Assembly (NCBI RefSeq): GCF_000009985.1
Contig: NC_007626.1
Location: 1,029,501 to 1,093,500 of the forward strand
Direction of reading: 5' to 3'
DNA: 64,000 nucleotides
DNA from: Paramagnetospirillum magneticum AMB-1
Lineage (GTDB): Bacteria > Pseudomonadota > Alphaproteobacteria > Rhodospirillales > Magnetospirillaceae
The position numbers and the translations under genes are program-made. Under the pieces are notes generated by a model. The model searched no databases. It had not been told where the DNA came from and saw only the letters and a list, made by a program, of their open reading frames with translations. How positions within the stretch are numbered: position 1 is the stretch's first letter; each line of letters opens with the position of its first letter. Shown here one piece after another: positions 17,772 to 26,943 of this stretch.

Positions 17772-20150
17772 GTGCTGGAGTATTTGCCTATGACCTCCGC
17801 TGCACAACCAAATGCTGCAATTTCAGTTTTATCATTTCGAAGGCTAATGGTTGGGTCTGCTGCATTATGGACAGCGGCAGTCTTGCTTTCGTTTTGGATG
17901 GCGGCTGAAAACGAAAGGCAGCAAGCAGTGCGTTTGGCAGTTCAAGAGGCACGAACCAGCGTGCAAACAGATATTGGTTTCCGCCATTGGGTCGCATCTC
18001 ATGGTGGAGTATATGTGGCTCCTGACGCCCAAACTTCCCCAAACCCGTATTTGAATGTCCCCGACCGTGATGTTGTAACCACGAACGGCAAACACCTGAC
18101 CTTGATGAATCCTGCATACGTGCTGCGTCAACTGATGCAGTCGGGATTTGTTGCCAAGGGACGAATTACGAGCATGAAGCCCCTCAATCCGGAGAACGCC
18201 CCGGATGAATGGGAGCATCAGGCTCTTCTGCTTTTGGAGCAGGGTGAGACAGAGGTAACTGAAAAGGTTCTGAGCAACGGAAAAGCGGCTGTCCGTGTTA
18301 TGGCACCAATCCGCGTCGAGCAATCCTGCCTAACTTGTCACGGCGATCAGGGCTACAAGGTTGGCGACCTGCGAGGAGGTATTGATGTCACCATTCCATT
18401 GGAGAAATCCAATGAAATTGCGTCAACGGAGATCAAAAGATTAGCTTTAAACCATGCAATATTCTGGGCTCTGGTGATGTCTGGAATTGGCTTGATGTGG
18501 GGCATAGGTAAATCACATATTCGGAAGCATGAATTATTAACTATACGGCATTTAATAACTCAATTCTCAAGAGACCGAGCGGAGGAACCTGTTTACTGGA
18601 TTAATGAATCTGGGTTGATTTCATATGTGAATGATTCTGCATGTTCGCTTTTAGGTTATGATGAGAGAGAGATGTTGAATCTACATGCATCTGAATTAAA
18701 TCCGGACCACCCTCGTGAAAAATGGGCGGAGCATTGGCGTTCTTTAAAAGAAGAAAGATTCCTGCGATTTGATGCAACTTTGAAACGCAAAGACGGATCG
18801 ACGCTTCCGGTCGAAATATCGGCAAACTACCTCTCCCATGAGGGGCAGGAATTTGATGTGGCTTTTGTTCGAGATATGAGTTCGCACAAGGAGGCCACAG
18901 TTAAGATTGCTCACTTGACGGATATTTATGCGGCTTTGAGCCAAACCAACAAGGCCATCATTCGCAGCAAAAGCCGCCAGGAACTCTTTGATGCCATCGT
19001 TCGAATCTCGGTGGATTTCGGGCATTTTCGCATGGCGTGGATTGGCGTGGTCGATGACGCGAGCCGAGCAATAGTTCCAGTAGCTTGGGCTGGTGAGGGG
19101 ATTGCCTATTTAGATGGCCTGAAAGTGTCCGCTGATGCTGATAGTCCTTATGGGCAAGGGCCATCAGGACAATGCATTCGTGCTGGCGAGCACCGCGTTG
19201 CTGAAAATTTCTTTGGAACCCAGATAACAGCACCTTGGCAGAAGAGAGCGGCGTTCTTTAATTTTAATTCATCGGCCGCATTTCCACTAAAAAATCAGGG
19301 AAAAACTATTGGTACATTGTCACTTTACTCAGATGTTCCGGAATTCTTTACTGACGACCTCATCGAACTTCTGACGGAGATGACCGATGAAATTTCATTT
19401 GCCTTGGACCGAATGGACCTGGAGGCAAGTCATCGTCAGCACGAAGCCGAGCAGAAAGAACTGGTCGAACGCTTGATGGCATCCAATACGGAATTGGAAC
19501 GCTTTGCCTATGTCGCATCTCATGACCTCCAAGAGCCACTGAGAACCATCGTCTCTTTTGCACAATTGCTGGATCGCCATCTGGGCGACAAGCTTCCACC
19601 GGAAGACCGAGAAAATTTTGAATTCGTCGTAGGTGCAGCAAAGCGGATGGGGCTGCTGATCAACGACCTTTTGGCATTTTCCAGAGTTTCGGCAAAAGGT
19701 GTCTCGTTCTCCCGCATCTCACTGACGGCTGCATGTTCAGCGGCACAGGATAATCTCAGAGAGGTCATTTCCCAAAATCACGCGGAAATCACTGTAGGCC
19801 AGCTTCCCGAGGTGATCGGCGATGATGTCCAATTGATGCAGGTGTTTCAGAACCTGGTCGGCAATGCTGTCAAGTTCCGCCACCCTGACCGTAAGCCTCA
19901 AATATCCATTGATGCTGAGCAGAAAGACGGCAAATGGCAGATTGCTGTCCGCGACAATGGCATTGGCATTGCGGACACCACCCAGGATATTTTTGAGATT
20001 TTCCGGCGGCTCCATGCTGGAAATCAATATCCAGGAAGTGGCGTTGGACTTGCGATCTGCAAGCGGATCATCACACAGCATGGTGGGCAAATTTGGGTGG
20101 AGTCAGAACCTGGGCACGGAGCCACCTTCCGGTTCACGGTGCCGGTATAG
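17772..20150 (+). CDS. Membrane sensor histidine kinase with c-type heme (Tll0287-like), PAS and GAF domains
   Basis: 792 residues from GTG 17772; ATG 17790 would give 786. Domain order: membrane helix (about 27-43); periplasmic Tll0287/DUF3365-like domain with a heme motif CLTCH at 186-190; second helix (about 222-242); PAS (about 265-370); GAF (about 400-550); HisKA with YVASHDLQEPLRT (phospho-His near residue 585); and an ATPase domain with DNGIGI and GSGVGLAIC. Likely a redox or gas sensor. The nearest receiver is the single-domain protein at 21636. Base composition is lower in GC than the mam genes, suggesting separate acquisition. Confidence 0.85.
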   Translation: MLEYLPMTSAAQPNAAISVLSFRRLMVGSAALWTAAVLLSFWMAAENERQQAVRLAVQEARTSVQTDIGFRHWVASHGGVYVAPDAQTSPNPYLNVPDRDVVTTNGKHLTLMNPAYVLRQLMQSGFVAKGRITSMKPLNPENAPDEWEHQALLLLEQGETEVTEKVLSNGKAAVRVMAPIRVEQSCLTCHGDQGYKVGDLRGGIDVTIPLEKSNEIASTEIKRLALNHAIFWALVMSGIGLMWGIGKSHIRKHELLTIRHLITQFSRDRAEEPVYWINESGLISYVNDSACSLLGYDEREMLNLHASELNPDHPREKWAEHWRSLKEERFLRFDATLKRKDGSTLPVEISANYLSHEGQEFDVAFVRDMSSHKEATVKIAHLTDIYAALSQTNKAIIRSKSRQELFDAIVRISVDFGHFRMAWIGVVDDASRAIVPVAWAGEGIAYLDGLKVSADADSPYGQGPSGQCIRAGEHRVAENFFGTQITAPWQKRAAFFNFNSSAAFPLKNQGKTIGTLSLYSDVPEFFTDDLIELLTEMTDEISFALDRMDLEASHRQHEAEQKELVERLMASNTELERFAYVASHDLQEPLRTIVSFAQLLDRHLGDKLPPEDRENFEFVVGAAKRMGLLINDLLAFSRVSAKGVSFSRISLTAACSAAQDNLREVISQNHAEITVGQLPEVIGDDVQLMQVFQNLVGNAVKFRHPDRKPQISIDAEQKDGKWQIAVRDNGIGIADTTQDIFEIFRRLHAGNQYPGSGVGLAICKRIITQHGGQIWVESEPGHGATFRFTVPV

Positions 20151-20308
20151 ATTTGGGAACGCATAGCGGCGAGGTTTGGGTCGAGCAATCGCCGTCAGGT
20201 GGCTGACTTTCCTGCTTACCTTGCCGACTTCTGAGTAAATCCGTTTGGTTGACGATGCCTGTTCGTCGTGCCATTCGTTACAGCCATGCTTTTCGCAGGG
20301 AGGGGCAA

Positions 20309-20587
20309 ATGAACAAGTCCGAATTGATCGCCGCCGTTGCCGATGGTGCCAACATGACCAAGGCCGACGCGGCAAGTGCCATCGACGCTGTATTCGAAGC
20401 CGTCACCGCCGCCATGAAATCGGGCGATGACGTGCGTCTTGTTGGCTTCGGGTCTTTCTCGGTTTCTGCCCGTCCTGCACGTGAAGGCAGGAATCCGCAG
20501 ACTGGCAAGACCCTCACCATCGCGGCCAGCAAGTCTGCCAAATTCACCGCTGGAAAGAGCCTCAAGGACACCATCAATGGCCGATGA
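20309..20587 (+). CDS. HU-family DNA-binding protein
   Basis: 92 residues from ATG 20309, with a strong AGGGAGGGG site upstream. The sequence is a full-length HU/IHF-type histone-like protein: MNKSELIAAVA start, VGFGSFSV, and the DNA-arm motif GRNPQTGKT. It binds and bends DNA. Its stop overlaps the start of the MucR-like gene, so the two are translationally coupled. An extra HU copy beside a zinc-finger regulator is typical of mobile or acquired DNA. Confidence 0.92.
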   Translation: MNKSELIAAVADGANMTKADAASAIDAVFEAVTAAMKSGDDVRLVGFGSFSVSARPAREGRNPQTGKTLTIAASKSAKFTAGKSLKDTINGR

Positions 20588-20990
20588 CATCAAGGCTCTG
20601 ACCACTAAGATCGTGGCCGCCTACCTGAGCAGCAGCACCTTGGCGGCCACTGAAATCCCAACCCTGATCAAGTCCGTTTATTCGACTTTAGCCGCTACGG
20701 ACAACCCTGCTTCAGCACCGGCTGAACAGCAGCAACCTGCCGTTTCGGTGAAGCGGTCGGTGACCCCCGATTACATTGTCTGTTTGGAATGTGGTGATCG
20801 GCAAAAGATGCTTAAGCGACACCTCACGACTGGGCATGGGCTGACTGCCGACGAGTACCGGGCCAAGTGGGCTTTGCCCAGGGATTACCCTCTGGTCGCC
20901 CCGGAATACGCCGCACGCAGATCGGAGTTTGCGAAAGCTGTTGGGCTGGGCTATTCCCGGACGAACCGGAAGCCCAAATCAGCCACCTGA
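20577..20990 (+). CDS. MucR/Ros-type zinc-finger transcription regulator
   Basis: 137 residues from ATG 20577, overlapping the HU gene by 11 bases. The C2H2-like zinc finger of the Ros/MucR family is visible: CLECGDRQKMLKRHLTTGHG, followed by the family signature LTADEYRAKWALPRDYPLVAPEYAARRSE. Such proteins control exopolysaccharide, motility and cell-cycle genes in alphaproteobacteria. Target unknown. Confidence 0.93.
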   Translation: MADDIKALTTKIVAAYLSSSTLAATEIPTLIKSVYSTLAATDNPASAPAEQQQPAVSVKRSVTPDYIVCLECGDRQKMLKRHLTTGHGLTADEYRAKWALPRDYPLVAPEYAARRSEFAKAVGLGYSRTNRKPKSAT

Positions 20991-21010
20991 TGAACAGGGA
21001 AGGGATAGTC

Positions 21011-21118
21011 ATGCCGCCACGTAAGGCTTCCAAGCCCGCAACCGCCCCCAAGCCTGCCAAGGAAGCCAAGAAGACTGGCCGGTCCACCAGAGGTCCGCCA
21101 CGCCATCGTCGAATCTGA
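21011..21118 (+). pseudogene. Short Lys/Pro-rich ORF, possibly frameshifted
   Basis: 35 residues from ATG 21011 (MPPRKASKPATAPKPAKEAKK), then Arg-rich and terminated. In the next frame the DNA from 21087 stays open and reads PEVRHAIVESEFAKLDLNLRR with good coding character up to a stop at about 21190. This looks like one protein split by a single-base shift near 21085-21092. No family recognised. Confidence 0.35.
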
Positions 21119-21376
21119 ATTCGCCAAGTTGGACCTGAACCTGAGACGTGGCGTGGAAATCAGGGAAGAAGGTCGCGGCAGGGGCGTTTGAAGCCGGTCG
21201 TGCCGCTGGTCCGTCTCTGGCCCTTCACCCTGGTGTCCATGGGAAAGATTCTCGGAAACAAGTAAGGGGCGTCCCCCTGCCAATTGAAGTCATTCAATAG
21301 CAATAATGGAATATCTTGGCTGTTGTTCTGGGGCACGTGGTACTCATTGGTAAGTGCCGATTGATGGCCGCAAATT

Positions 21377-21480
21377 AGAGCGTCGTGCCTCAAATGTGAG
21401 ACGCGATGCTCGGGCGAGCATTGAGCGAGCGGCCAAAGCGGCCGGAGGGCCACGCTCAGGCGGAGGGCGTACATAAGGCC
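21377..21480. repeat. Dispersed palindromic repeat, copy B (inverted relative to A)
   Basis: Starts with the imperfect stem AGAGCGTCGTGCCTCAAATGTGAGACGCGATGCT, followed by the core GAGCATTGAGCGAGCGGCC and an extra GC-rich arm ending GTACATAAGGCCC. It is the reverse orientation of copies A and C. The element and the GC-rich hairpin at about 21490-21520 fill the gap between the MucR locus and the receiver gene; I see no other gene there. Confidence 0.7.
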
Positions 21481-21635
21481 CAAGGAAGGGGGCGCGCGCC
21501 TTACGGCGCGGGGAAGGCCCTGCGACTGCAAGATTGGGGCGCTCGCGCCCGCCCGCCGTTGCTGAGGGCTCTGCGATGATCGGTTCCGGTCAGCGCAGAT
21601 TGGTATAACGTAACCAAGATGAAAGTGAGAAAACC

Positions 21636-22076
21636 ATGTTTCCACGAATCCGAAGGGCCTTGGTCGTTGATGACGCTAAGCCGATGCGGGAACTGATCAG
21701 AATCGCTCTGGGTTCCTTTCATTGCCTCGATGTCATCGAAGTGGAGGATGGTACGCTCGCATTCGGTGCCGCCAACATCGTCAGCCTTGAAGACGGCGAA
21801 TTGACTGATGGCAGCACGGATATCGTTTTCCTCGACTGGATGATGCCCATGCTCGACGGCATAGCCTGCACTAAACTGATCCGTTCAGGCGGGCTTGATG
21901 GCTTTAATGCCGATGTTCCAATCGTCATGGTTACGGCCAGGACAGAAGATGAATGCGAGAGAACGGCTTTGGATGCGGGCGTCACCGTTTTTGTCAAGAA
22001 ACCCGTCTCACTTCGCTCACTTTCCGCCGGAATTGCTGAAGCCCTGACCAAAACACCTCAGAAGGTGCTGGCGTAG
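21636..22076 (+). CDS. Single-domain response regulator (CheY-like)
   Basis: 146 residues, an intact receiver: acidic pair VVDDAK, phospho-acceptor in VFLDWMMPMLDG, Thr in VMVTAR, and Lys in FVKKPVS. No output domain. There is an insertion before the acceptor strand (AANIVSLEDGELTDGS). It lies upstream of a hemerythrin on the same strand and could be the partner of the heme kinase at 17772; that pairing is an inference. Confidence 0.9.
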   Translation: MFPRIRRALVVDDAKPMRELIRIALGSFHCLDVIEVEDGTLAFGAANIVSLEDGELTDGSTDIVFLDWMMPMLDGIACTKLIRSGGLDGFNADVPIVMVTARTEDECERTALDAGVTVFVKKPVSLRSLSAGIAEALTKTPQKVLA

Positions 22077-22164
22077 CTTCCCCCTTAAAAAGGGAAGTGA
22101 TCGAAAAGACTGTAGGGCATAGAATACCGCAGCGAATGTCGGCTTGATCGGCAGCGAGGACGAT

Positions 22165-22605
22165 ATGCTCAAGCTCACGCAAGATATGATGATCGGACAC
22201 CCGATTATTGACGCCGATCATAAGAAGCTCATTAGCATAATAAATCAATTCTTGGTAACTGCGAAAATATGCGAAACATTAGAGGGGGAAGTTGATGGGC
22301 AGAATGAAGCTGCGATGCATGTGACGCTGAAGCAGCTAATTGCCTACACTCACGAACACTTTGAGAGAGAAGAAAAAATACAAAGAGAGTGCATGTATCC
22401 ATATTTCGACATGCACGCCAGAGAACATCGCGTTTTGAAGACTCAGCTTGAGGAAATGGCATCGGCCTATTTCATCACGAAGTCGAGGATGGTCAACCGT
22501 CAATCACTTAACGAAATGAGCGAATTTTTAAGAATGTGGCTGTTTAATCATATTATGAAGTTTGACATGAACTACAGAGACTGGGTTTGCCCAAAGGGTA
22601 ATTAG
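22165..22605 (+). CDS. Bacteriohemerythrin-like protein
   Basis: 146 residues from ATG 22165 (GAGGACGAT upstream). Hemerythrin ligands: GHPIIDADHKKL, the YTHEHFEREEKIQ helix, HAREHRVLK, and FNHIMKFDMNY. Closest in the window to the N-terminal domain of the 24212 gene (same IGHPIIDADH, EEKIQRECMYPY and MNYRDWV/TNLREWV-type endings), and less close to the 15911/25081/29067 group. O2 binding is inferred from the family. Confidence 0.85.
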   Translation: MLKLTQDMMIGHPIIDADHKKLISIINQFLVTAKICETLEGEVDGQNEAAMHVTLKQLIAYTHEHFEREEKIQRECMYPYFDMHAREHRVLKTQLEEMASAYFITKSRMVNRQSLNEMSEFLRMWLFNHIMKFDMNYRDWVCPKGN

Positions 22606-22635
22606 GGCATCTCGAAGGCTGGCGTTGCTGTTTCG

Positions 22636-24198
22636 CTATTTTTCGACAATATCAAAGTCCTGCAAAGACGCGGCTGATCCGAGTTCCATTTCCAAGATTT
22701 TCCCGGCCAACTCATTTGCCTCGATGGCTGCTGATTTTGCGGTGGAACTCATAGCGTCCAATCCACCGATTACCGCAGCCAAGCTTGCCACCCGGCCCAT
22801 TTGTCGCCGCAAGATATCCCCGATCCCAAGGGGAATGCCCTGCTTGCCGGACAAAATATCACTGCAAAGCCGTACGATTTTTTTTGCAGCCGTCACGGCC
22901 AGAGAATCCGCACTTTTCGTCAGTGCATGCCGTATCTCGCCCAGTCGTTTAAGCTGAAAATTAGAGCACCCGCTCACCTGTACACGAGAATCCGCAAGCT
23001 CCATAAGGTTAATCAATCTCTCTGTTGATGTCGAAATATCATACAGTATCCTTTTTTTATGACTATCATCTGTCGTTGAGCTTGTCTGGAGGTTGACGTT
23101 CATAATTCTTGCCGCTAACTCATACGCATTTTCTATCACGATGCCAGTTTGCTTGTGTACAGTCTCGCTGCCAATGCCATCATCATATTCGCCATTCATC
23201 TTGGCGATCATGATGCGGTCAATGCTAACAATATGCGTGACAAGCCAATTATATATTATAAAGAATAGTTTCTCACTTCCGCTGCCATTATGAAGGTCAT
23301 CGCGATTGATTCCGTCAAGCTTCTCAACGAAGCCCGCATGAATACGTTTGTGCTTATCTCTTTCATCATAATCAAAGGAGTCCATGAGAGACTCTTCGTG
23401 CTTAAAATGCATTTTCACATAATCTGAAAGCCCATCGATGACGTCATCGACGGCCTTATTTTCATACTCCGCACTTGAAGTTGCCCCGAGTATTTTCAGG
23501 AAATCGATAATTTTGCGGTGTTGATCATCGATGTCGTCCCGGCCAGTGGCAATCGCCGTAGACCAACCAATTTCAGCCTTCATATCGACCGAAGATGAAG
23601 GGGCTATTGCCTCTCGGGGCTTACCTCGCGGCTTGACCTGCCGCTGATCTGCGGAAGGAGCAATCACAGGGGAGCCTTCTTGACGGCGGGTCAGGGTATC
23701 ATCCGCCCGTCTAAACGGCCCTTTGTAGCCCTTCATAATCGCCGAGCGTCTGTCCGGCCCATGGAAGGCCGGAGAAGAAATAAAAGCCTTCTGCGTAGTC
23801 ATTGCAGCCGTGATCGCCATTTGAAGCGAATGTCGGGTTATGGGTAGGGTGAGCGAAGCGGATATGCCCCCGTCTCTTGCCGCGATTAGCTCATCGGCGG
23901 TCCACTGGTTATCCAGGGCGATTACGGGAAGGGATTGAGGGGGTTGCCCTTCTCCCCAGCGGACATGCTTCAAAACCTTTAGATGCCCAGTTCCACCAAG
24001 CTTATCGCACAGGATGATATTTATGTTTGATGCGTTTCCATGCTCAAGGAGCAGCATCGTGTGACTAATGTCTTTTGTTTCTTCCTGAACGACAAAGCCA
24101 CACTCACGCATCACAGAAACAATAAGCTTTCTTGTCGCGGCATTTTCGATGGCGACGAGTGCATTAACGTCAAATGAGGACGAGGCTACGATTGCCAT
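22636..24198 (-). CDS. Receiver-like protein with hemerythrin domain, GPDRR family paralogue D
   Basis: 520 residues. Receiver-like domain (about 12-130) that keeps an Asp at the acceptor place (NIIILCDKLGG region). Linker motif FISSPAFHGPDRRS...YKGPFRRADDT, then a hemerythrin domain (about 210-335; DDQHRK, MHFKHEESLM, HKRIHAGF, THIVSIDR). Last comes the family's helical C-terminal domain (about 385-510) with ERLINLMELAD and the ILSGKQGIPLGIGDI segment. It starts 14 bases after the 24212 gene and is the last gene of a five-gene minus-strand operon. Confidence 0.83.
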   Translation of the reverse strand: MAIVASSSFDVNALVAIENAATRKLIVSVMRECGFVVQEETKDISHTMLLLEHGNASNINIILCDKLGGTGHLKVLKHVRWGEGQPPQSLPVIALDNQWTADELIAARDGGISASLTLPITRHSLQMAITAAMTTQKAFISSPAFHGPDRRSAIMKGYKGPFRRADDTLTRRQEGSPVIAPSADQRQVKPRGKPREAIAPSSSVDMKAEIGWSTAIATGRDDIDDQHRKIIDFLKILGATSSAEYENKAVDDVIDGLSDYVKMHFKHEESLMDSFDYDERDKHKRIHAGFVEKLDGINRDDLHNGSGSEKLFFIIYNWLVTHIVSIDRIMIAKMNGEYDDGIGSETVHKQTGIVIENAYELAARIMNVNLQTSSTTDDSHKKRILYDISTSTERLINLMELADSRVQVSGCSNFQLKRLGEIRHALTKSADSLAVTAAKKIVRLCSDILSGKQGIPLGIGDILRRQMGRVASLAAVIGGLDAMSSTAKSAAIEANELAGKILEMELGSAASLQDFDIVEK

Positions 24199-24211
24199 AT
24201 GCGGCGTCCAC

Positions 24212-25063
24212 CTACGATTTATCGGGCCGCTTTTTTAGAACATGGAACAAGAACTTCGATAAATCTCTTGGATTAAATGGCTTCTTAAATGCCCCTGTTG
24301 CACCAATAGCCATCGACTTTGCCATTAGATCGTTGTCATCCGTAGCTGAAAATATAATAACTGGAATACAAGAAATATATTCTTTCTGACTTGCTCTAAC
24401 CGCGGCAACAACGGAAAATCCGTCCACTGGCTCCATATTCAGGTCCGTTATTATGATATCCGGGACAGGATCACTGAATGCCAATTGAAGCCCTTCAATT
24501 GCATTGGACGCCTCAAGCACGACGGAAGCCCCCATCACAGATAACAACTTAACCAACAATGTTCTGCTTGTTGCATCGTCATCAATTACGAGTGCCGCCA
24601 CATCCGAACACGGCAGGCGGAACAATTTCTGCTCACCGTCAGGTTCCAGGCATTCATTTGAAGGGGCTACCCACTCCCGCAAATTTGTATCAAACTTTTT
24701 CACATGTCCAATAAGCCAAGTCTTTAGAAACTCGTTTAATTCCGAAATCGATCGCTCATTAAGTGGCCGTGTTTTTGCGATAAAATATGTCCTGGCAATG
24801 TCCTGAACCTGCTCCAACAGGGCCTTGTGCTCATGAAAATGCATATTGTGGTAGGGATACATGCACTCCCGCTGAATCTTCTCTTCCCTGGCAAAATGCT
24901 CCCGGCCATAAGAAAGCAATGCCTTAAGAGTTTCATGCATCAACTTTTCATTGTTTAGCGACGCCGAGTGGTCGTTGAATTCATTAATAATGTCTATAAG
25001 ACGTTGATGATCAGCATCAATGATGGGGTGCCCGATGCGAAGGTCGTCGGTTAGCTCAAGCAT
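24212..25063 (-). CDS. Hemerythrin-receiver fusion protein
   Basis: 283 residues from ATG 25063, placed seven bases after AGGAA; ATG 25069 is an alternative. N-terminal hemerythrin domain (about 1-135; IGHPIIDADHQRL, EHFAREEKIQ) and C-terminal receiver (about 155-280) with IITDLNMEPVDG, where the acceptor Asp is present, and FKKPFNPRD carrying the conserved Lys. A diiron O2-sensing domain joined to a phosphorylatable receiver suggests oxygen-tuned signalling to the chemotaxis system. Same operon as the MCP. Confidence 0.87.
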   Translation of the reverse strand: MLELTDDLRIGHPIIDADHQRLIDIINEFNDHSASLNNEKLMHETLKALLSYGREHFAREEKIQRECMYPYHNMHFHEHKALLEQVQDIARTYFIAKTRPLNERSISELNEFLKTWLIGHVKKFDTNLREWVAPSNECLEPDGEQKLFRLPCSDVAALVIDDDATSRTLLVKLLSVMGASVVLEASNAIEGLQLAFSDPVPDIIITDLNMEPVDGFSVVAAVRASQKEYISCIPVIIFSATDDNDLMAKSMAIGATGAFKKPFNPRDLSKFLFHVLKKRPDKS

Positions 25064-25080
25064 CCACATTTCCTTTACTT

Positions 25081-25596
25081 TTAGGTTTCATGCTCGGCTT
25101 CCATCGCCAGATAGACCAGCGGGCGATTATCAACAGCGGAATTATTTATCCAACGTTTATATCTCTGGTCTTCATTTGCAATGTGGCTGCGTAGCCAGTG
25201 GGCAACCAAGGGCGGAAGGTCATCGGCTGCGGATGTAATGCCTTGCTGGAAGACCTCTGAAATCGCCTTGATCCGGGCACGGAATTGATTGTGCTTGAGG
25301 CGATGTTCAGCAAAATTCGAATAACTGACCTTACGCATAGCTTTTTCTTCGCGAAGGAAATGACCATCGACATACTCTTCAAGAATCGCCAATGAGCTTA
25401 ATACGATCACGCCTCGGTCGCCGCCACTCAAGGTGTCGTGTAGTAATTTTGCGAGTTCGAAGAATGCCTTGTGATCTGCATCAATTGTTTCATTTCCAAC
25501 AGACATTTCTGGTGAAAATTCAAAAATTGAAATGTTCGATTTATTTACGGCCATACCCGGTTCATTGGCTTGTTCACTTGGCATAGAAATACCCAT
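25081..25596 (-). CDS. Bacteriohemerythrin-like protein
   Basis: 171 residues; internal Met codons at residues 5 and 15 are alternative starts. Ligand pattern complete: TIDADHKAFFELAKLL, EEYVDGHFLREEKAM, EHRLKHNQF, RSHIANEDQRY; ends VDNRPLVYLA. It begins about 20 bases after the MCP stop, the same arrangement as the 29067 gene after the MCP remnant at 30478. This is the key to the segmental duplication described in the findings. Confidence 0.85.
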   Translation of the reverse strand: MGISMPSEQANEPGMAVNKSNISIFEFSPEMSVGNETIDADHKAFFELAKLLHDTLSGGDRGVIVLSSLAILEEYVDGHFLREEKAMRKVSYSNFAEHRLKHNQFRARIKAISEVFQQGITSAADDLPPLVAHWLRSHIANEDQRYKRWINNSAVDNRPLVYLAMEAEHET

Positions 25597-25618
25597 TCAC
25601 ATTGAAAACCAAAATCGC

Positions 25619-26929
25619 TTACCGCCCGCCAATTCGGGCGATAAAGCCATCAACCTCGCGGCTAAGATTTTCAGACTGCCGTGACAATTCTGATGCAGCA
25701 TCAGCAACCTGACCAGCGGATTCGGTAGCTTCAGCGGCAGTCGCTTGAACCGTGATGATCGCTGAGGAAACCGAGGACGTTCCGGTTGCAGCTTCCGCGA
25801 CATTACGTGCGATTTCCACGGTGACCGCATTTTGCTCTTCCACGGCACCGGCCACGGCGGACGATGTTTCCTCGATCTGGGATACGGTTCGAGTGATTTC
25901 CTGAATCGCCTTGATAGCTTCGGCGGCGACTTCCTGGATATGGGCCACCTGGGAGGTGATGTCTTCGGTTGCCCTGGCCGTTTGGTTCGCCAAGTTTTTG
26001 ACCTCGTTCGCCACCACGGCAAAGCCCTTCCCGGCATCACCGGCACGAGCCGCTTCGATGGTGGCGTTGAGAGCCAGAAGATTGGTCTGGGCGGCAATGT
26101 CATTGATCAAGCTGACGATGGCACCAATTCGTTGGGCGGCATCACTGAGGCCATGAACCGTCGTATCGGTACGAGACGCGACACCGGCTGCTTCCGAGGC
26201 TACAGCGGCAGCACGATGGACCTGGGTACTAATCTCCTTGATGGAGGCAGAGAACTCCTCGACGGCAGAGGCCACAGCCTGGACGTTGACCGAGGCTTGT
26301 TCCGCCGCTGCGGCAACCGTCATGGCTTGGTGGCTGGTGTCGGTAGACTGTGCCGACATGGCCCCCGAAGATGCTTCCAATTCTGTCGCTGCGGCAGCCA
26401 CGGCGTTCACGACCGGCTTTACCTGATTGTTGGCAAAGGCGATGAACTCTGCGTCTCTGGCTTCCATTCGCTTCAAAGCTTGATTGATGGTCTTGGCGTA
26501 CAGAACGAAATCGCCACGCAAACCCGTGGTGATGATCCGGCGGTAATATCGACCATGATTGGCGGACTCGACGGCGGCAAACGCCTCTTTTCCAAAGGCT
26601 TCAGCGAGGTCCAGCAAACGGTTGATGCTGTGTTGCAAGGCTCCAATGCCACCGCTGCCTCGAACGTCCAGAATCCGAGCGTTGAGATCACCACTGGCGG
26701 ACCGGCTGAGCACGTGGATCGCAGTGGACAGATCACCTGCCATTCGTCGAGCAGAACCACCGATCTTGACGCCTCCGACAACGCCAAGCAGGGATACCGC
26801 AATCACGACCCAAAGGGCGATGCTCGAACCACCAAGCAGCCCGAATGTTCCCGCCAGTAAGCAGATCGCCGAAGGAACCAGCATCCCAAGGGATAAGGTT
26901 CGGGCATATGAGCCGAGGGTCGTTTCCAT
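25619..26929 (-). CDS. Methyl-accepting chemotaxis-like protein without a sensory domain (probably Amb0994)
   Basis: 436 residues from ATG 26929; a TTG at 26947 would overlap the PAS gene. Two adjacent membrane helices (about 8-48) with almost no periplasmic loop, a HAMP-like region, then the signalling helix pair with the hairpin tip TNLLALNATIEAARAG...GFAVVANEVKNLA. The lack of a ligand domain and the position in the island match Amb0994 of AMB-1, described as a MamK-interacting protein affecting magnetotaxis; the match is from memory. The preceding PAS gene may supply the sensing part. Confidence 0.88.
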   Translation of the reverse strand: METTLGSYARTLSLGMLVPSAICLLAGTFGLLGGSSIALWVVIAVSLLGVVGGVKIGGSARRMAGDLSTAIHVLSRSASGDLNARILDVRGSGGIGALQHSINRLLDLAEAFGKEAFAAVESANHGRYYRRIITTGLRGDFVLYAKTINQALKRMEARDAEFIAFANNQVKPVVNAVAAAATELEASSGAMSAQSTDTSHQAMTVAAAAEQASVNVQAVASAVEEFSASIKEISTQVHRAAAVASEAAGVASRTDTTVHGLSDAAQRIGAIVSLINDIAAQTNLLALNATIEAARAGDAGKGFAVVANEVKNLANQTARATEDITSQVAHIQEVAAEAIKAIQEITRTVSQIEETSSAVAGAVEEQNAVTVEIARNVAEAATGTSSVSSAIITVQATAAEATESAGQVADAASELSRQSENLSREVDGFIARIGGR

Positions 26930-26943
26930 GTGGCTGCCTCTGA

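Noticed and set aside
22077..22105. Hairpin CTTCCCCCTTAAAAAGGGAAG as a terminator after the receiver gene
   Set aside because: The stem is short and no T-run follows on the plus strand, so support is too weak.
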